This document shows, one piece after another, positions 24,007 to 38,100 of a DNA stretch of 64,000 bases. The translations under genes were made by a program, and so were the position numbers. Position 1 is the first letter of the stretch; every line of letters begins with the position of its first letter. The notes under the pieces were generated by a model, which worked only from the letters and a program-made list of their open reading frames with translations, searched no databases and was not told the DNA's origin. Location: assembly GCA_029531795.1 (NCBI GenBank), contig JAPEIS010000009.1, positions 1,612,001-1,676,000 on the forward strand, read 5' to 3'. Source of the stretch: Sclerotinia nivalis. Lineage: Eukaryota > Ascomycota > Leotiomycetes > Helotiales > Sclerotiniaceae.

Positions 24007-25076
24007 CAGGCCTCTATTCTACTCGATATACTAGCTCCCAATTTATTGAATAACTTTTCATTCAATGTATCTCAAATTGTTTGTAAAGCACTCTCTAACC
24101 TTTGTCTAGTATATTCCGAAGTACTTTTATCTACAACGATATCAGAAAACATCTCGAAAAGGTGTACTTTTAAATATTATCAAATATGCTTTATAGGATT
24201 CAGATCGGGGCTATAAGAAGGCTATAATTCGACAAAAGGAATACTCCTAATCCGAAATTACTTTAATATTTTACGAGTACGATATATAGAAACATTATCT
24301 TGTATAAAAGAATACTTTTTGTTCAATTCTATTCAATATGAAGCTAATTCACTATTAAGAACTTTGAGGTAAGAATTGGTATTATACCCGAACTTTGCAT
24401 TTTCGAAATCCCTATCCATAATATAAAGCTTATTTCTTTCGATATCACAAATACCTTTCTATACTATAACCTTCATATTCTTCTTTGAAGAATAAATTTG
24501 AACCATATTTTGTTTTCATTTTTGAGAAGGAGAGCGAAAGACCCATTCCTGTTTTTTACCTTTTCTTTGTTTTACAGAACACTCGTCCGATCAGAAAATT
24601 AAGTCTCATTCCTTCGCTATCCATCCTTTATGAGCTAGACATCATACTAGCCTTTTAATCACATATTCTTCTGTAAGTTCAGACCTTTTTCTAGCTCTCT
24701 AATTGGCTATACTATTCTTTTTCAAAATCCTCTTAATAATAATAGTACTACAATCCAATCTACATACTAATTTTATCTCTTTATAAATCGATTTCGGAAA
24801 TAATCGTATATAATGTAATAGATATCGTTCATCTTATTCGATATATGATTTCTTTCGAGTTTTTCGCTTTATAGATTCGCTATCGTTATGTAATTGATCC
24901 ATTTTTCGAATATAGGATATAGTGGAATGGGGGATTTTATAGATCTTGGTAATTTCGATAACTTTACTACTCCCCTCAAGCCTCCCTATTATTCTTCTGC
25001 GATTGTATAAGCTTAAATGCATTTGGGGAACATTATTATTGCTAATTGACCTTAATGGCCTACGTTGTAGTAGCAT
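24007..25076 (-). pseudogene. Tc1-A copy 2 transposase (main part; C-terminus continues at 18174-18207)
   Basis: A Tc1/mariner DDE transposase starting with ATG at 25076. The first 80 codons are open and show a helix-turn-helix DNA-binding region (LSLYNRRRIIGRLEGSSK, then IYKIPHSTISYIRK). Later blocks on the minus strand are SDEC (first acidic residue), QIYSSKKNMKV, IQDN (second acidic residue) and SYSPDLNPIKHI, where the third catalytic residue is Lys instead of Glu. The frame reaches the Gypsy-A1 target site after SISSRIEAC and resumes beyond it, ending DWYTKY as in copy 1. It is inactivated by stops and by the 5.8-kb insertion. Confidence 0.9.
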
Positions 25077-25897
25077 AATTTATGAAAATAATAATAATAA
25101 TATTGAAGGAAACGCGTCGTTTTCGAAAAAACACGCGTTTCGGCTAGTATAAGTGCACGGTTACTGTATATACAATATCAGTTAATTTGTAATTATTATT
25201 ATACTATCCTTTTATTCAAAAATTTATAATGAAATAAGAATTAATTAATTCATTATTGATTCTTTCTATTCCTTTTTCCTTTTTTATTTTCGATACCTTT
25301 TCTCTTTTCGATCCTCAATTGAATTTATATAAAATGATGCTATTTAAAATTGAAAAAAAAACGATTATATATATCTACAAACGAATTTTCTCAAATTAGT
25401 ATACAATCGAAGTTCTTTTTAATTCATTTTGTATGATTAAGTTTTATATATAATATCAATTGAGAATTCGGATAATTCATCGATTGATCGTATATATTTA
25501 TGAATATATTTCTTCGAATTAGTATACGATCGAGATCCTTCTAAATCCATTCTTGTATAATAATTGTTAGGATTGTAATCATTTCAAAACACTATTTTCG
25601 TAATTATTACAATTAGTATATTACAAAGATAAAGAATAAGATAATTTACTTTTTAGATCTTTTTGATTATATTTTCCTTTTTCGAATCTCATTGGACTCT
25701 TTGAAACTTTGTTGTATTATTTGGTTAATTCGATTATATTAATTACAAATTACCTACAATATTATACATTTTCGAACAAAACATTATTATAATATTATAC
25801 AAAATTGATGAATTTTGCTCGTATATATATATTATATCAACTAATTCGTAACTATTAATCAAAATCGATTATATCAATTAATATATTATAATTTACC

Positions 25898-26256
25898 TGT
25901 CACGGGTAATCACATGATACTTACTCACATGACTGGTGATCTACGATCACTACATCCTCCACGATCATTATACCCCTCATTTCACATTAATTATCAGGCC
26001 CTTCTAGATCTTATCGATCCTTATAATCATCAACTCTTTCTTGATATCATACAGATCGAAGCCTAGCCTAATTGATGCTTTTCGTTGGCTAGATAGCTTT
26101 CATTAAGTCTATATATATCATTTACGATTTTTAAGATCGAAAACAGATTATTCAATATAGTTTTCATTCAATATATACTTAATTCTATCATTTCAATAAT
26201 AATTATCTTCTTTTCGATCTCTTTAATGTACTTTATAATTGTATTATCTTGTGATA
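25898..26256 (+). repeat. 5' LTR of Copia-A copy Y
   Basis: Starts TGTCACGGGTAATC and ends TCTTGTGATA. Matches 39856-40214 and 40519-40878. The left end is less mutated than its partners. Confidence 0.92.
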
Positions 26257-26459
26257 ATTATGAGTTTGGTAGTTTTTAATCTATTCAAACTTCTATCACA
26301 TGATTACTCAGTTTTTAAGAAATTGCTTTTTTTCACTTTATTTCTACTTTTATTATAAATTCAATTATTTTATATTTCTTTTCTATTATCTTTCAAATAT
26401 AATAAAAAATCAATTTGATTTTCTTCTTTTTGTTATTCATATTCAATAGTTAAAGTGGT

Positions 26460-28444
26460 ATCTTTGTTTGCAAAATAAATATTTAATTGTCGGAATTTAG
26501 AAACTAATCGATCCAGATAACGATTCTCTCATATCTACTTCAAACAGAACCATTTCTAGCTCCGATTTAGCAAATAAATCGATTATCTCTCAGATCGATT
26601 AGCTATCCATTAGATCATTAGTTTTACCCTTTGCGGCCGATCTTTAGATTAAATATGATCAAGCTAATCAAGATCGATATCAACAGGAATTCTCGGAATA
26701 TTTTGTAGCAATCCAAATCCGGGAAGATACAAGTGGAGATACTGATATAGAGAATTCTGGTGGAAATATATTGGGATTTATATCAATTCGATTTATTGCT
26801 CTCTTTTCTACAATATTTCAAGATATTATAATCGAATTTAATGCTCTCCAAATAGAATATCGATATTGTCAATATGAATATATTTAGAATTACAAAGCTT
26901 TTTGAGATGTATATAAATAGATCGAATCAATTGTAAATCAAGTTTATCTTATAAAGTTTTCCATTCGTAATAAAGGTATTATATCTTTTTTATTTAAAAC
27001 GATTATTTTATTATTTAAACAGAAACTCGTCTTTAAATAATTATTGTCAAAATAACAATATTATATAAATATCGGTTTGTATTAGTGCAAGTATTGTTCA
27101 GTAGAATCGATTCTATTAAATGGTATAAGGATTACATTATAATCTATATCAAAGCTCTTTTATATAAGATAATTAAGATTCAGAATAAAATAATCATTAT
27201 TGTATTTCTACAAGTAATTGGTGCTAGATTACTCCCAATTTAAATAAATATAATGATTATACAAATCGAAATGAATAACCAATTCGGATTATCTAATCTT
27301 TCATTTCAACAATTCGAAGATATCTTTAAAGGATTAGTCTATTAGGATTCGATAGCTCTTAAAGCCAAAGGAGATATATATTCCACTCTTAGCTCTTCTC
27401 AAAACGATAAAAAGTTTAAGAAGAACAAGAAAGGGATCAACTCTAAAAACAATTCAAATGCTAATAGAATCTAAATATATCCTTGTAAAATGGAAGCTGA
27501 TTGAAAGAATGGGTTAAGGTATCAATATTATATAAACAATTATCGAATTATAAAATTAATATTTATTGATAAGGCAAATACAATACCCCAATGATATTAT
27601 ACCGAATCCGAATTAAAGATGATCAAGGATCGAATTAATTTATAATTATAGAAATATTTATATATTGAATAGATCAAGAAAGGATTAATGAAATCAAATA
27701 TAAATCCTTTTGAAACTTTATTCAATACTATTATCCTTGATATTCGAATCAATCAAACAAGGGTCTATGTTACTATTATAGAGATTCATTGTTTCTCTAA
27801 TAGTACTTTGTTCGATAATTATAATATTATATATATTATAAACGATATTTCTTTTATAGATAATCATCGATATATACCATCTGGGTTTAATAATCTTATA
27901 AAAGCAGGTATTATATCCTTCCAAGTTCTAGATTATGGTATCTATACAATCAAGGGAATTATCGAAAGAAAGAGTTATTTTAATAATGATCTCGTTTTGA
28001 ACGATATAATATTAATCCTTGGTTTTTATATTAATATTGTTTCAGAGATTCGATTATTGAAAGCTAATATATAATATTCTGGATATAATTATATTTTTTA
28101 TAAAAGAGATCTTTCAAATAATATTATAATAATTAGATATATTCGTATTGAAAATCTTGTATTCTTAGAATACAAATTATTTTTAATCTATTCGAGTATT
28201 CTTTTATTTATTCCTGTAAACAATTCTTCTTTGATATATCTAATAATGAATTATAAAATTAATAAAACATTCTATCGATCTTATAATTCATCTTTTTCTA
28301 AAAAAAGATACAAATGAATTATAATATAAACATTTAGGATATCTAGAAAAGGAAGTATTTGAATATCTAATATTTATAATACGAAATATTAAAATAAAAG
28401 GTATCATTTATATCGAATATACAGATTATATTTGTATCTATACA
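26460..28444 (+). pseudogene. Copia-A copy Y gag-protease-start of integrase relic
   Basis: This is the 5' half of the copia polyprotein. Gag (about 26460-27660) has no long open run, but it reads in the plus sense and ends near a Cys-containing patch at about 27480-27560. The open run 27688-28074 (128 codons) covers the protease region. It has IDNHRYIPSGF where an Asp-based active site is expected, then DYGIYTIKGI and LNDIILILGFYINIVSEI, which correspond to the G-x-G-T and L-x-x-V-L-Y-V-P-G-x-x-x-N-L-x-S blocks of copia proteases. The frame then enters the integrase zinc region and is cut by Gypsy-B copy b. Confidence 0.7.
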
Positions 28445-28590
28445 TATCACGGTGGTGGTAGGGTGCTTTAAGATATGATGATATTCTACGAAGGAGGAAG
28501 AAGATGCTAGGAAGAGCGCCGATTATATAGGGGATGAATGTTTTAAGTAATTATATAGATTAGCTAGGAATGGGTTACGAATCTGTAATA
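28445..28590 (-). repeat. 3' LTR of Gypsy-B copy b
   Basis: 146 bp, TATCACGGTGGTGG to ATCTGTAATA on the plus strand. Homologous to 35007-35151. Confidence 0.9.
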
Positions 28591-28649
28591 GTACTCCTTT
28601 CCTCAAAATCTAATTTGTCTTTAAACTACTGATAAAACCTTTTTGTAAA

Positions 28650-31600
28650 ACAATCGTTCAAGCAAAGTCTTGTTTAAATACCCCAAATTCCTGAGTTATA
28701 AGATTACCTTTCAAATTTTAAGATTGTTTTAAAATTTAAGATATTACTTTTCTATTTAAGCAAATTATACTTTCTTTCTTGTTGATTGTTGTAAAATCTT
28801 TATAGGAATTGAAACTGACAACAATACTATAGCATCTAAATGATCCAAGATCTATAATAGTAATCCAGGTTTTTTGGAATATAAATAATGATAATCGATT
28901 AGAATCTTCTCATTATTTTTTAGATCTGATATTAATTATTAAATTAATATATAATATCTCTATTTGATTTGATAATAATAACTATTTTCATTATGATTAT
29001 CAAATATATTTTCAAATATTTATTTCTGAATTAATTCTTTTTCTTTGTTTTCTTTTTTAAGGATTTTATCTTTTGTAATTTTCAATTCTGATTCGTTAAT
29101 TAAAGTTTGTCCTGAAAAATAATATTTTGAATATATTGATTTTAATAACGAATGATAGAATATTAAAAAGATTCGTATATTTTTTGATAATTCGATCAAG
29201 CAAATATATAGATAAACCTTTATTATTTTGTATAATCCAATTTATTTATTATTAAGCTTTTTTATTTTACAAAAAATTTTTATATTTTTTATATTTATAT
29301 ATACTTTTTGTTCTTTTGTATATTATAATAAATCTAATCTATTCCGATTTGTATATTCTTTGTAAATTATAATAGATTGTTTTGCAAATACTTTGAATTA
29401 GTTTAGAATATATTTTATTCTATCGATTGTTTTGTTTTTCTTGAAGAATTTGTATTTTTGAATTATTATTATATCTGAAAAACAAAGTTTATTAGGTTCT
29501 ATATTCAATTGTAAATTAAAATTATAATTTGTAAAAAACGATGAACAATCTATTATTTTAGAAACCAAATTGTTTGAAGCAAATTCTATTAAAGATAATC
29601 ATTCCATTTAATTATTCTAATGAAAGTTTATAAATATATACAAATATTATTCTAGAATTGAATTGATTTGTTCCGTTTGATCGTCTGTTTACAAATGAAA
29701 CTCTGAATTGTATTTAAAAGCTATTTCCAATCGCTCAAAAAGCTGTATTCAGAATCCCGATACGAATTGCGTTCTTTGATCTAAAATGATATTTTCTAGT
29801 AGATTATATAATATATAAATACAATTGATAAAAGCATTAATCAATTTTTCTATTGTTAAAGATTTTGTATTTATAAAATATTTTATTTTTATCAATTTAT
29901 AAATAATCATTAATATATATTTGTATATTGAATCGTAATATTTATAATCTAACAAAGATGTAATATAATCGATTGAAATATTTGATTATAGTCGGAAAAG
30001 AACAAGCAATGGTTTCAGGAATCCTGGGGAAGATGATTTTGAGGATTTTGTTCGAATATAGAATTTACAAATTTGAATATAAACATTTATTTCTTGATAT
30101 ATCTGTAACCATTAATAGTTTCAGGAAACCAAATCAATAATCATTGATGCGATCAAGATAGTCAGCAAGGCCTAACGAATGTATTCTATATAAAATTTGT
30201 ATCTTCAATTCATTATCAAACGAAATCTATAGTTTTTCATAATAGTAGATCTTATTATTATAAATACAGTAATTCTGTATAGTTATTTGTAGAATTTTCC
30301 TGAATTCTTTTAGTTATTTGATTATAAAAGGATCTTCGATTATTGATATTAATTATTTGATTATATCTGATCTGTTATATACTATATCAATAAGTTCGTC
30401 GATAGATTTGTTTTCAAATTGTATTATCCAATTTGTTATAATTAACAAAAAATCATTTATAAGTTCTTTGTATAAATCTATATCGAATCTATTAATAGAT
30501 AAAACAATACATTTTTGGTTTTTTAAATGTTCATTATTAAGATTAAAATTATCAGATCGATTCTTCCGTTGACAATTCAAAGCATTTAACCGAATTGTTT
30601 TGGTTCTTGATCGATAAATAATTCGGAAGTTGTATTGAGATAAAAACTCTGATTATCATATTTGATATTGATTTAATGTTTTTGTTATTGTAAAGTATTC
30701 CAGATTCTTGTAATCGATCAAGATTTCGAATTCCTATTGAGATCCTTATAATTCCGATTGCTATTTTTTTATTAATTTAATAATAGCTAATAGCTTTTTA
30801 TTATAGATCTCGTAATTATATTCAATAATTGAATATTTCGAAAAAAAGGATACTACTAATTATTATCATATTGAGAAAGTATCCTTTTCGAAGCCTAATC
30901 CGAAATATCTATTTCCAATATAGTTTTCCTATTATAATTAAAATAGACAAGTATCAGAGTTGTTATAAATATATTCTTTAGATTTTCGAATACTATTGTA
31001 TAATCGTTCTTCTATTATCAATTTATTCTTTTCCATAAAAGATCATTTAAAAAACAATAGATCTTTGAAAAGTCTTTTATAAATCAATAATAAAAATTCG
31101 CAAAACCAAGGAATCGTTGTAGATTTTTAATAAATGCTAATTGTATTTAAGAAGTAATAATTGATATTTTATCTTGATTCATTTTTATATCTTTAATTGT
31201 GATTATAAAACTTAAGTATTTCGTAGAAATTATTTTGAATTTGTATTTATTAATATCGATTTGTAAGTTAGTATTCTGTAATTTCTGGATTATATTATGA
31301 ATATATTTTCAATATTGATTTTTATTTTCGGAGCATATGAAAATATTATCAAAGTATATAATACAATATTTATCTAATTCATCAAACAAAGTATAATTAA
31401 TATAGTATTAAAATGATATTGATATATTGCAAAGATCAAAAGATATAATTAATAATTCGAATAATCCAAATCGAATAATAAAAATAGTTTTTCATTCGTT
31501 ATCCTTTATAATACAAAGTTTGTTGAAAATAACAATAATATCTAATTTGGTATAGATTTTTGTATTATAAAGAGTATCTAAAATTTCTCGAATAATTGAT

Positions 31601-33200
31601 AAAGAATATTAATTCTTAATAATAATATTATTCAAATTATAATAATCCTAATAGATACGGATTCCTTTGCTAAATTTGGTTGTTAGAAATAATAGGATTG
31701 TGTTTTGTAATTTTAATTCCCAAATGAAACCTTTAATAAAGTTATTATCGATCTATTTTCGAATTATCTTTAATTCGAAAAGAAATAAAAAGCGATTTTT
31801 GAAATATAAAGATTCTTTTCCAGATATTAACTTTATTTTGTAATTCTATATCCGATATGAAGGAAATATATCTATATAGCGAAATAGAAAAACAGATAGC
31901 TTATCTTGAAATCACAAAAGGAACTTTTTCTTGATTTCGTTATCGCTAAAAGATGATTTGCTATTAAGGAATTTCTTGATATTTATCTTTATTATTTTCC
32001 AAAAATGTTTTGATTGATAACAATGATAAACAAAATCGTAAAGCTTTAAAGATACTTTAGTTAATATATCAATGATATTATCTTTTCTATATAATATATC
32101 TTTAAAATCTTGTTTTTGAAAAACTAAAACTATTGTTGCTTTATATAAACATTTTTATCAAATAATCTTTTTTATTCGATCCAATTCCTTTTATATAAAA
32201 TATATAATTTTTACTTTATTCTATTAACAAAAAATATAAAATTAGTAGTTTGTAATCAACAGATATTATTTAAATCTGGTTTTGTATTGGAAATGATTTC
32301 GATTTACTTTTTTGGAATTGAAACTGATAGCAATAATTAAAATTCATTCTTTAATATTGATTTTGATCGATATTGTCCAATAATCTTTTGTATAAACTTG
32401 TATTAAATAAAACATCAATTCGATATCATTTGTATTTAAAACGATATTTCTTTATTATAAACATTTATACGATAATGATTTATATTGAATATCAAGATCT
32501 TATCGATTTGTAAATCGATTTCAGAATCTTCTATCGATTTATAATCTTCGTCTATAAAAACCAATTTATTATAATCTTGCTTTGATAGCTTTTTTAAAAT
32601 CGTTCTAAAATTTTGAATATATATTTCATTATCTTCGTTTTCATCTTCGATAAACAATAATAAATATCGAAAAGGATTTTTCTTTGTATTAGAAAGAAAA
32701 GTTTTAATTAGAAATAATATATCAAGGATTTTATCGATAGATAATTTTGTAGATATACTATTTTTGTATATTTGATCTATATATATTAATAAAGGGATTG
32801 TTGATATTTGTATTAGATTAAATATATTATAAAAATAATAATATATTATATAATATTGAGAATTGAAAAAGAAAGTTATATTCTGTTAATTTATATATAG
32901 ATTATAATATTGTAATTATAATAGCCCGAAAATAATTGGAATCTTTTTGAAAAGTTTTGTAACAAAAAATAAATATATTTTTTTATATTGTTTTATCATT
33001 ATATCTATTACAAAATAATCAATAATAATATCTATAGTATTTTCATTTGCTAAACAAAATTCGCAACGATATAATAAAGATCGAATTGGGATATTATTTC
33101 GATTAACAAAAGAACGATCAACGAATACCTTTCCTGAATATCTGTTATTAATCAAATTGATTATATTGAAAAGAGAAAAGTATATTAAGAATATAATAAT
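28650..33200 (-). pseudogene. Gypsy-B copy b pol relic (PR-spacer-RT-RNH-IN)
   Basis: Minus strand. The protease-like run 32916-33155 has GKVFVDRSFVNRNNIPIRS and ends VTKLFKKIPIIFGLL, matching the C-terminal Ile-Leu-Gly-Leu block of retropepsins. An acidic spacer follows (32436-32657, starting MFIEDENEDNEIYIQ). RT lies about 31680-30900. The pre-integrase linker is at 30353-30580 (NLNNEHLKNQKC). Integrase includes 29749-29955, with ILDQRTQFVSGF holding the second catalytic Asp and a degraded first Asp block. All domains carry stops. RNase H between RT and the linker is inferred from position. I found no chromodomain in this family. Confidence 0.75.
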
Positions 33201-34882
33201 TTGAACAAATAAAGATTTGCTATCTATAAAATTAAATTATAAAAATTCTTTGCTAATTATTACTTGTTATATCTATTCTATATCCCTTAAGAACCCCCAC
33301 AAACGATTTATCATAAAAATTAAACTTTTCCCGAATATTCTTGGATAGATATAAATGATGGTGATATTATATTGCAAAGAGGTATATTTGATACACTTTC
33401 TAATAATGCTAATACTTTTTCTTCAACGAATCCGGTGAATGTATTAAGGTATTGTTATTGATTTTGATATAGTTGATGATTACCTCTTAAATAACTACTT
33501 CCACAAAAAATATCTTTATATTCACTTACGTTTCTTATAGTATCGATTTGTTTCTTTGCTTTATAATCTACAACTCGATAATCAGATTATTTACAAAAAT
33601 GATATAGATTATAAAAATATTCGTATTCTCTTTATATTTGTTTCGAGGTTCTGATTATATTGAGATTTATAAAATCGTTTTGAATATGAAATACTGACAA
33701 TATTTATTGTTGAATATAAGTTAAACTAGATTTCGAGAAATTTGTATTATAATATTCGTTATCCTAACAATTTTGATTTCATATTTGGAATTTCTTTCTT
33801 TATTCTTTAATATCAATAAATTCATAAGGATTTGAATCGCCTTTTATTAATACCTTCAATTCATCGATAACTTTTTGTTTCATTATAAAAACTATTTTTT
33901 CAAAGAATCTTTTCATTAAATACATTCAAATATTCCAATTGTAAATAAAAAGAAGAAAATAGAGTTTTTTCATTTATTTTGAATTTATCGAATTTGATTA
34001 CTATTTTATATTCAATCTCAATTGAAATATAAAGACTATTGAATTTCTTCAAAAATATATTTATAATAGTAAATTCCAATATATTATCTATAATTCCTTT
34101 TATATTCTTTTATCTTTTTTATTAAATTATTCCTTCTAAAAGAAAAATTATATATAACAATTTCTTTTATTCTATATTGAAAACTACAGGATCGCTTTTC
34201 TAATAGATATATAAACCCATTTTCCAATCTTTGTATTCGTTTTATCAAATCAAAAAATCTATTTTTTCATCTTTGAATAATTCAGAATTCTTTGTAGTTT
34301 ATCATAATCGATAGATTAATATAATAAAATTTACATCGATAAATAATTGATCAAATTGTTTCCGAAAAACAGAATTCTGAATCATTAATCTTATATTAAT
34401 TGTATTACTTAATTGCAGATCCCTTTATAATATATATATTTCTTATCAATATTATTTTGTCTAAACTAATATTCATTTTATGAAACTGAATAAATATTGT
34501 ATATACACAATAGCTTTAGGGTTCTATATATTGATAAATATATCGAAAATAGGAATTGGATTTTTAAGGTTTTCATTTCTAATATTGAAAAGTTTGTGTG
34601 CAAGCTATTGGTAATTAAAGAAAACAAACTTAATATGCTTTCAAAGCTCGGGTATTGTCTTTAATCGAATTAGGGGTATCGATGATTCTGATAGGGTTGA
34701 TTGAATGATATTCGATATAATGATAGATTATTTAAGATAATCTTAAAAATTAGAGTATAATTGTGAAATCTTTGATTTCGATTATATAACGACGTAGTAC
34801 TGGTCAAATCGAGGTCTGGATCTGGATCTGAGTTTGAATTTGGGTTTGGGTCTGGGTCTGAATTGGAATCGAATTAAAACGT
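33200..34882 (-). pseudogene. Gypsy-B copy b gag relic
   Basis: Minus strand from about 34882, where the codon at the expected start reads ACG. The first 20 codons are a low-complexity Asp/Asn/Ser/Pro run (about 34806-34868). The zinc-knuckle remnant lies near 33585-33620, still reading YFCK and then DYRVVDYKAKKQ, with the terminal Cys changed to Tyr. It is collinear with copies a and d. No open run exceeds about 60 codons. Confidence 0.6.
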
Positions 34883-35006
34883 TGTTTATTGTTTATTGAT
34901 GTATTGATAATCAAGGTTTCCGAATATTTTGTAAAATTGATTATTTGGCAAGACTGGATTGTCTTTTTTGTTCAACAATAAAATTTTTGTAAAAAGTAGA
35001 ATATAC

Positions 35007-35151
35007 TATTATAGTAGTAATAGGATATTTTAGATATGATGATATTCTATAAAGGAAGAAGAAGGTGTTAGGAAGAGCGCCGACTATATATGGGATGGGT
35101 GCTTTAGACAACTATGCAGACTAGCTAGGAACGGGTTACGAACCCGTGACA
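35007..35151 (-). repeat. 5' LTR of Gypsy-B copy b
   Basis: 145 bp. On the minus strand it starts TGTCACGGGTTCGTAACCCG, which folds into a 7-bp stem with a three-base loop. Less mutated than the 3' LTR. Confidence 0.92.
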
Positions 35152-35156
35152 ATACG

Positions 35157-38100
35157 AAATAGGTTATCTCTTATATATTAAATAATCGCTAATTGTTTTG
35201 GTTATTCTACAAAATCCAATAAGATCTTTTTGATTACGACAAAGAGTATACAAATGCATTGTAGCTTTTTGTAATTAAAGATATATACAATAACAAGATC
35301 TTTTCGTATTCTTTTTATAGAAAAACCTATAATGAAATATTTTCCATTATACAAAGCTTCTTTATTTAAATTCATTGTAAATATGGTTTAGTAATCGTAG
35401 GAATCAAATAAAATAACGATATATCTATTATTGAGATTATAAAAGATACATTCTTCGAAAAATGAATTAAACAAAAAGGTATTAAACTTTAATTATCCTT
35501 TTCTTATATATACAAATCTAATAAAGGATTAGAATATATAGAACAAGAAATAATCATCAAATAGATCAAAATGAGAATCATATCGGGTTTATCAAGCAAA
35601 TTATAGATAGAAATAGTATAAGCCGCGATTTATTTGTACAATATAAATCCTTTAAAGACCAAATCCTTCAAATCCCTAAATGAGATATTCGATATATAAT
35701 TTCATAATTATCTCCATAAAGATAACCCCTTATTTGTAGAGAAAATATCTAACGATCTCTATTTCAATTGGAATAGGATCTACAAATACAAATGCAAAGT
35801 CTACCCTTTGGATAAAAACAAAAAGGCTGAATTCAATAAAAGATAATACAAAACCAACTCTTGAATATATATTGAGTATTTAATAAACTACATTTTAGAT
35901 ATACTAATTTATTATATATGAATACCCAAACTCAATAGAGTTATTGTTATTCGAAATATTATGTTCAATGAAGATTTCATTTATCGTATAAATTCCATCA
36001 ACTAAATAATCGATATTTACAATACGGAAGAATTTAAACAATTAATAAAAACCTTCGATATACAGGATTATATTGAAATAAACAGAACGATTATCCAATA
36101 TAAGAACAATCAGAATGATTTCATTTATTTATTTATTTTCATTGATCGGAAAATTCTTGATTCAATCATCAAACGCATTTCAGATCCATCACTTACGAAC
36201 GAATTGGCTTCGATGATGAAAGAGGATCTGAAGGGTAATAATAAGAATATAGAATCCGGTTTAGAATTATCCAATTTATTTAATCCTTTAGATGATAACA
36301 ATAGGGTAAGTAATAAAAATATACAAGCATCAATCAATCTTTCTATTGGAAAAATCAGAAATACTGATTCTGTTATTGAAAAGCAATTATATCTTATAAA
36401 TAAAGATATTGATATTGTTCAAGGAAATACTTATAACGATAACTGGAATTCCAATCTTGCGGAATATATTGATATAAGGAATATAAAGTTTGAGTCTATT
36501 GATCGTATTACTGAAATTCTTTATAATGAATACAAAAGTAATTCAAAATCTTCTCCAATCGATTAATTACAATATTTCAAAAAGAAGTAAATATACTAAT
36601 ACAATCAATCAAAGTATATCGTAAAGGAAATCCAATCATTGGAAAAACTATCATATCCTATACTATCTCTCGATAAGCTTATTGAAGATTTACAGATTTA
36701 TAATCTTGAAAGGATATTCAAAAGAGTTTGTTTTATAAAGATTGAAATATCCAGAGCTCAAATCAATCCGTTTGAGTTTCAATCATTCGATTGTCAATCG
36801 GAGTTATCTTTTTTCCAATACTATACCTCAAAGCAATTAGCATATACTCAAAGGCAATTATATATACAATAACATTATTAAGGAAATAATTTCAATGCTG
36901 GATCCTATATAGGAATCGTTATCGTACAAAAAACAAATTTATCAGGATTAAATCGTTTCAACAACTTTCATTCTATCTTTTGATTCGATCAAACTGAAAT
37001 GAATAATATAAAAGAACGTTTTCAATTTGTAACAATTTATAACATAATCATTGTTGGAACTGAAACAAGATCATTATTGTTATTCATTTGATTTATTATT
37101 TATAGATTACAAACAATACTTCTTCCTCGAATTCACACTTTCGCAATTTCAAAGCTACTCTACTTTTATCATCAATTAGAAGATCATTAAATAGGATATT
37201 GATTTAAGTAGGATTGCGATTTTGAGATTAATAATTTTAAGATTAGAAATACCTAATATGAAATCGATTCCGGATCGAAATCTATAAAACCGATCTCTTT
37301 TCAATAGATATTTATATACAAATACAATAATCAAAATCTAATTATTTGTTGTTGTTTTTGTTTAATAATACAAAAAGATCTTTAGACTAAAAATATAATT
37401 GAAATTATTTATATTATTATATTCGTTGATCGATCATTCCGAATCGTTATAGCAATTGTTATCAAATACAATTTCGAAATTAAACAATACAATATAATTA
37501 ATATTTTCGTTAATACTTTATATAATCTTTTTAGTATTCCAATTGTATACTATCTTCTTAATGATTATAAAGTCTTTAACAAATATATTATTATCGATCG
37601 AATATTGTATAATCTTCAAGATTCCCTTGTAATATAATTCAGGGATTTCATTCAGATATTTGAAAAACTACGATTGATATAATATAAAAAGAAATTGTAT
37701 CTTTATATCAATTTAGAATATACTATTATAATTCTATTCTTTATAAATGATATTTAGATTATATACTACAAAAAGAACAAATTAATTGTTACAAAAATCA
37801 TCAAAGGAATCAAAGTTGTATACAAATTATATAATCTTAAAGATACAAAATGATTCTTAGGAATATATATTCTTTGTAATCGATCCAAGAAAAAGCTATA
37901 GCTAGCTTATAATATATATATTGAAAAGATTGCTAAGAAATTTAAAATAACAAAAGGGATAATATATATACCATTTTCTATAATAATATTTCGGAAAAAT
38001 TCAGGTCAAGCTCCTATATATATAATCAAATTGTATTAAAAGAAAATAAAATCAGTTTTATATATTGTGATTATAATAAAAGCAAATATATCATTTGTTG

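Larger units (their letters stand above)
17989..25166 (-). mobile_element. Tc1/mariner element Tc1-A copy 2, split by Gypsy-A1
   Basis: Ends CAGTACTAGACC (left) and CAGTAACCGTGCAC (right, read inward), flanked by TA at 17987-17988 and 25167-25168. Removing the nested Gypsy-A1 (18213-24006) and one duplication leaves 1379 bp, close to copy 1 (1345 bp). The empty site is visible in Copia-A copy Y near 38817-38822. Confidence 0.92.
28445..35151 (-). mobile_element. Gypsy-B copy b (complete Ty3/gypsy, decayed)
   Basis: 6707 bp with LTRs at 28445-28590 and 35007-35151. The target duplication is ATACA (28440-28444) and ATACG (35152-35156), differing by one G/A. It is the only Gypsy-B copy with both ends in the window. 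It supplies the uninterrupted sequence at the Tc1-A site (31652-31653). Confidence 0.93.

Noticed and set aside
23811..24216. GC-richer open frames on both strands around the Gypsy-A1 5' LTR
   Set aside because: They run across the LTR and its target site into Tc1-A; the openness reflects lower mutation of the LTR, not a gene.
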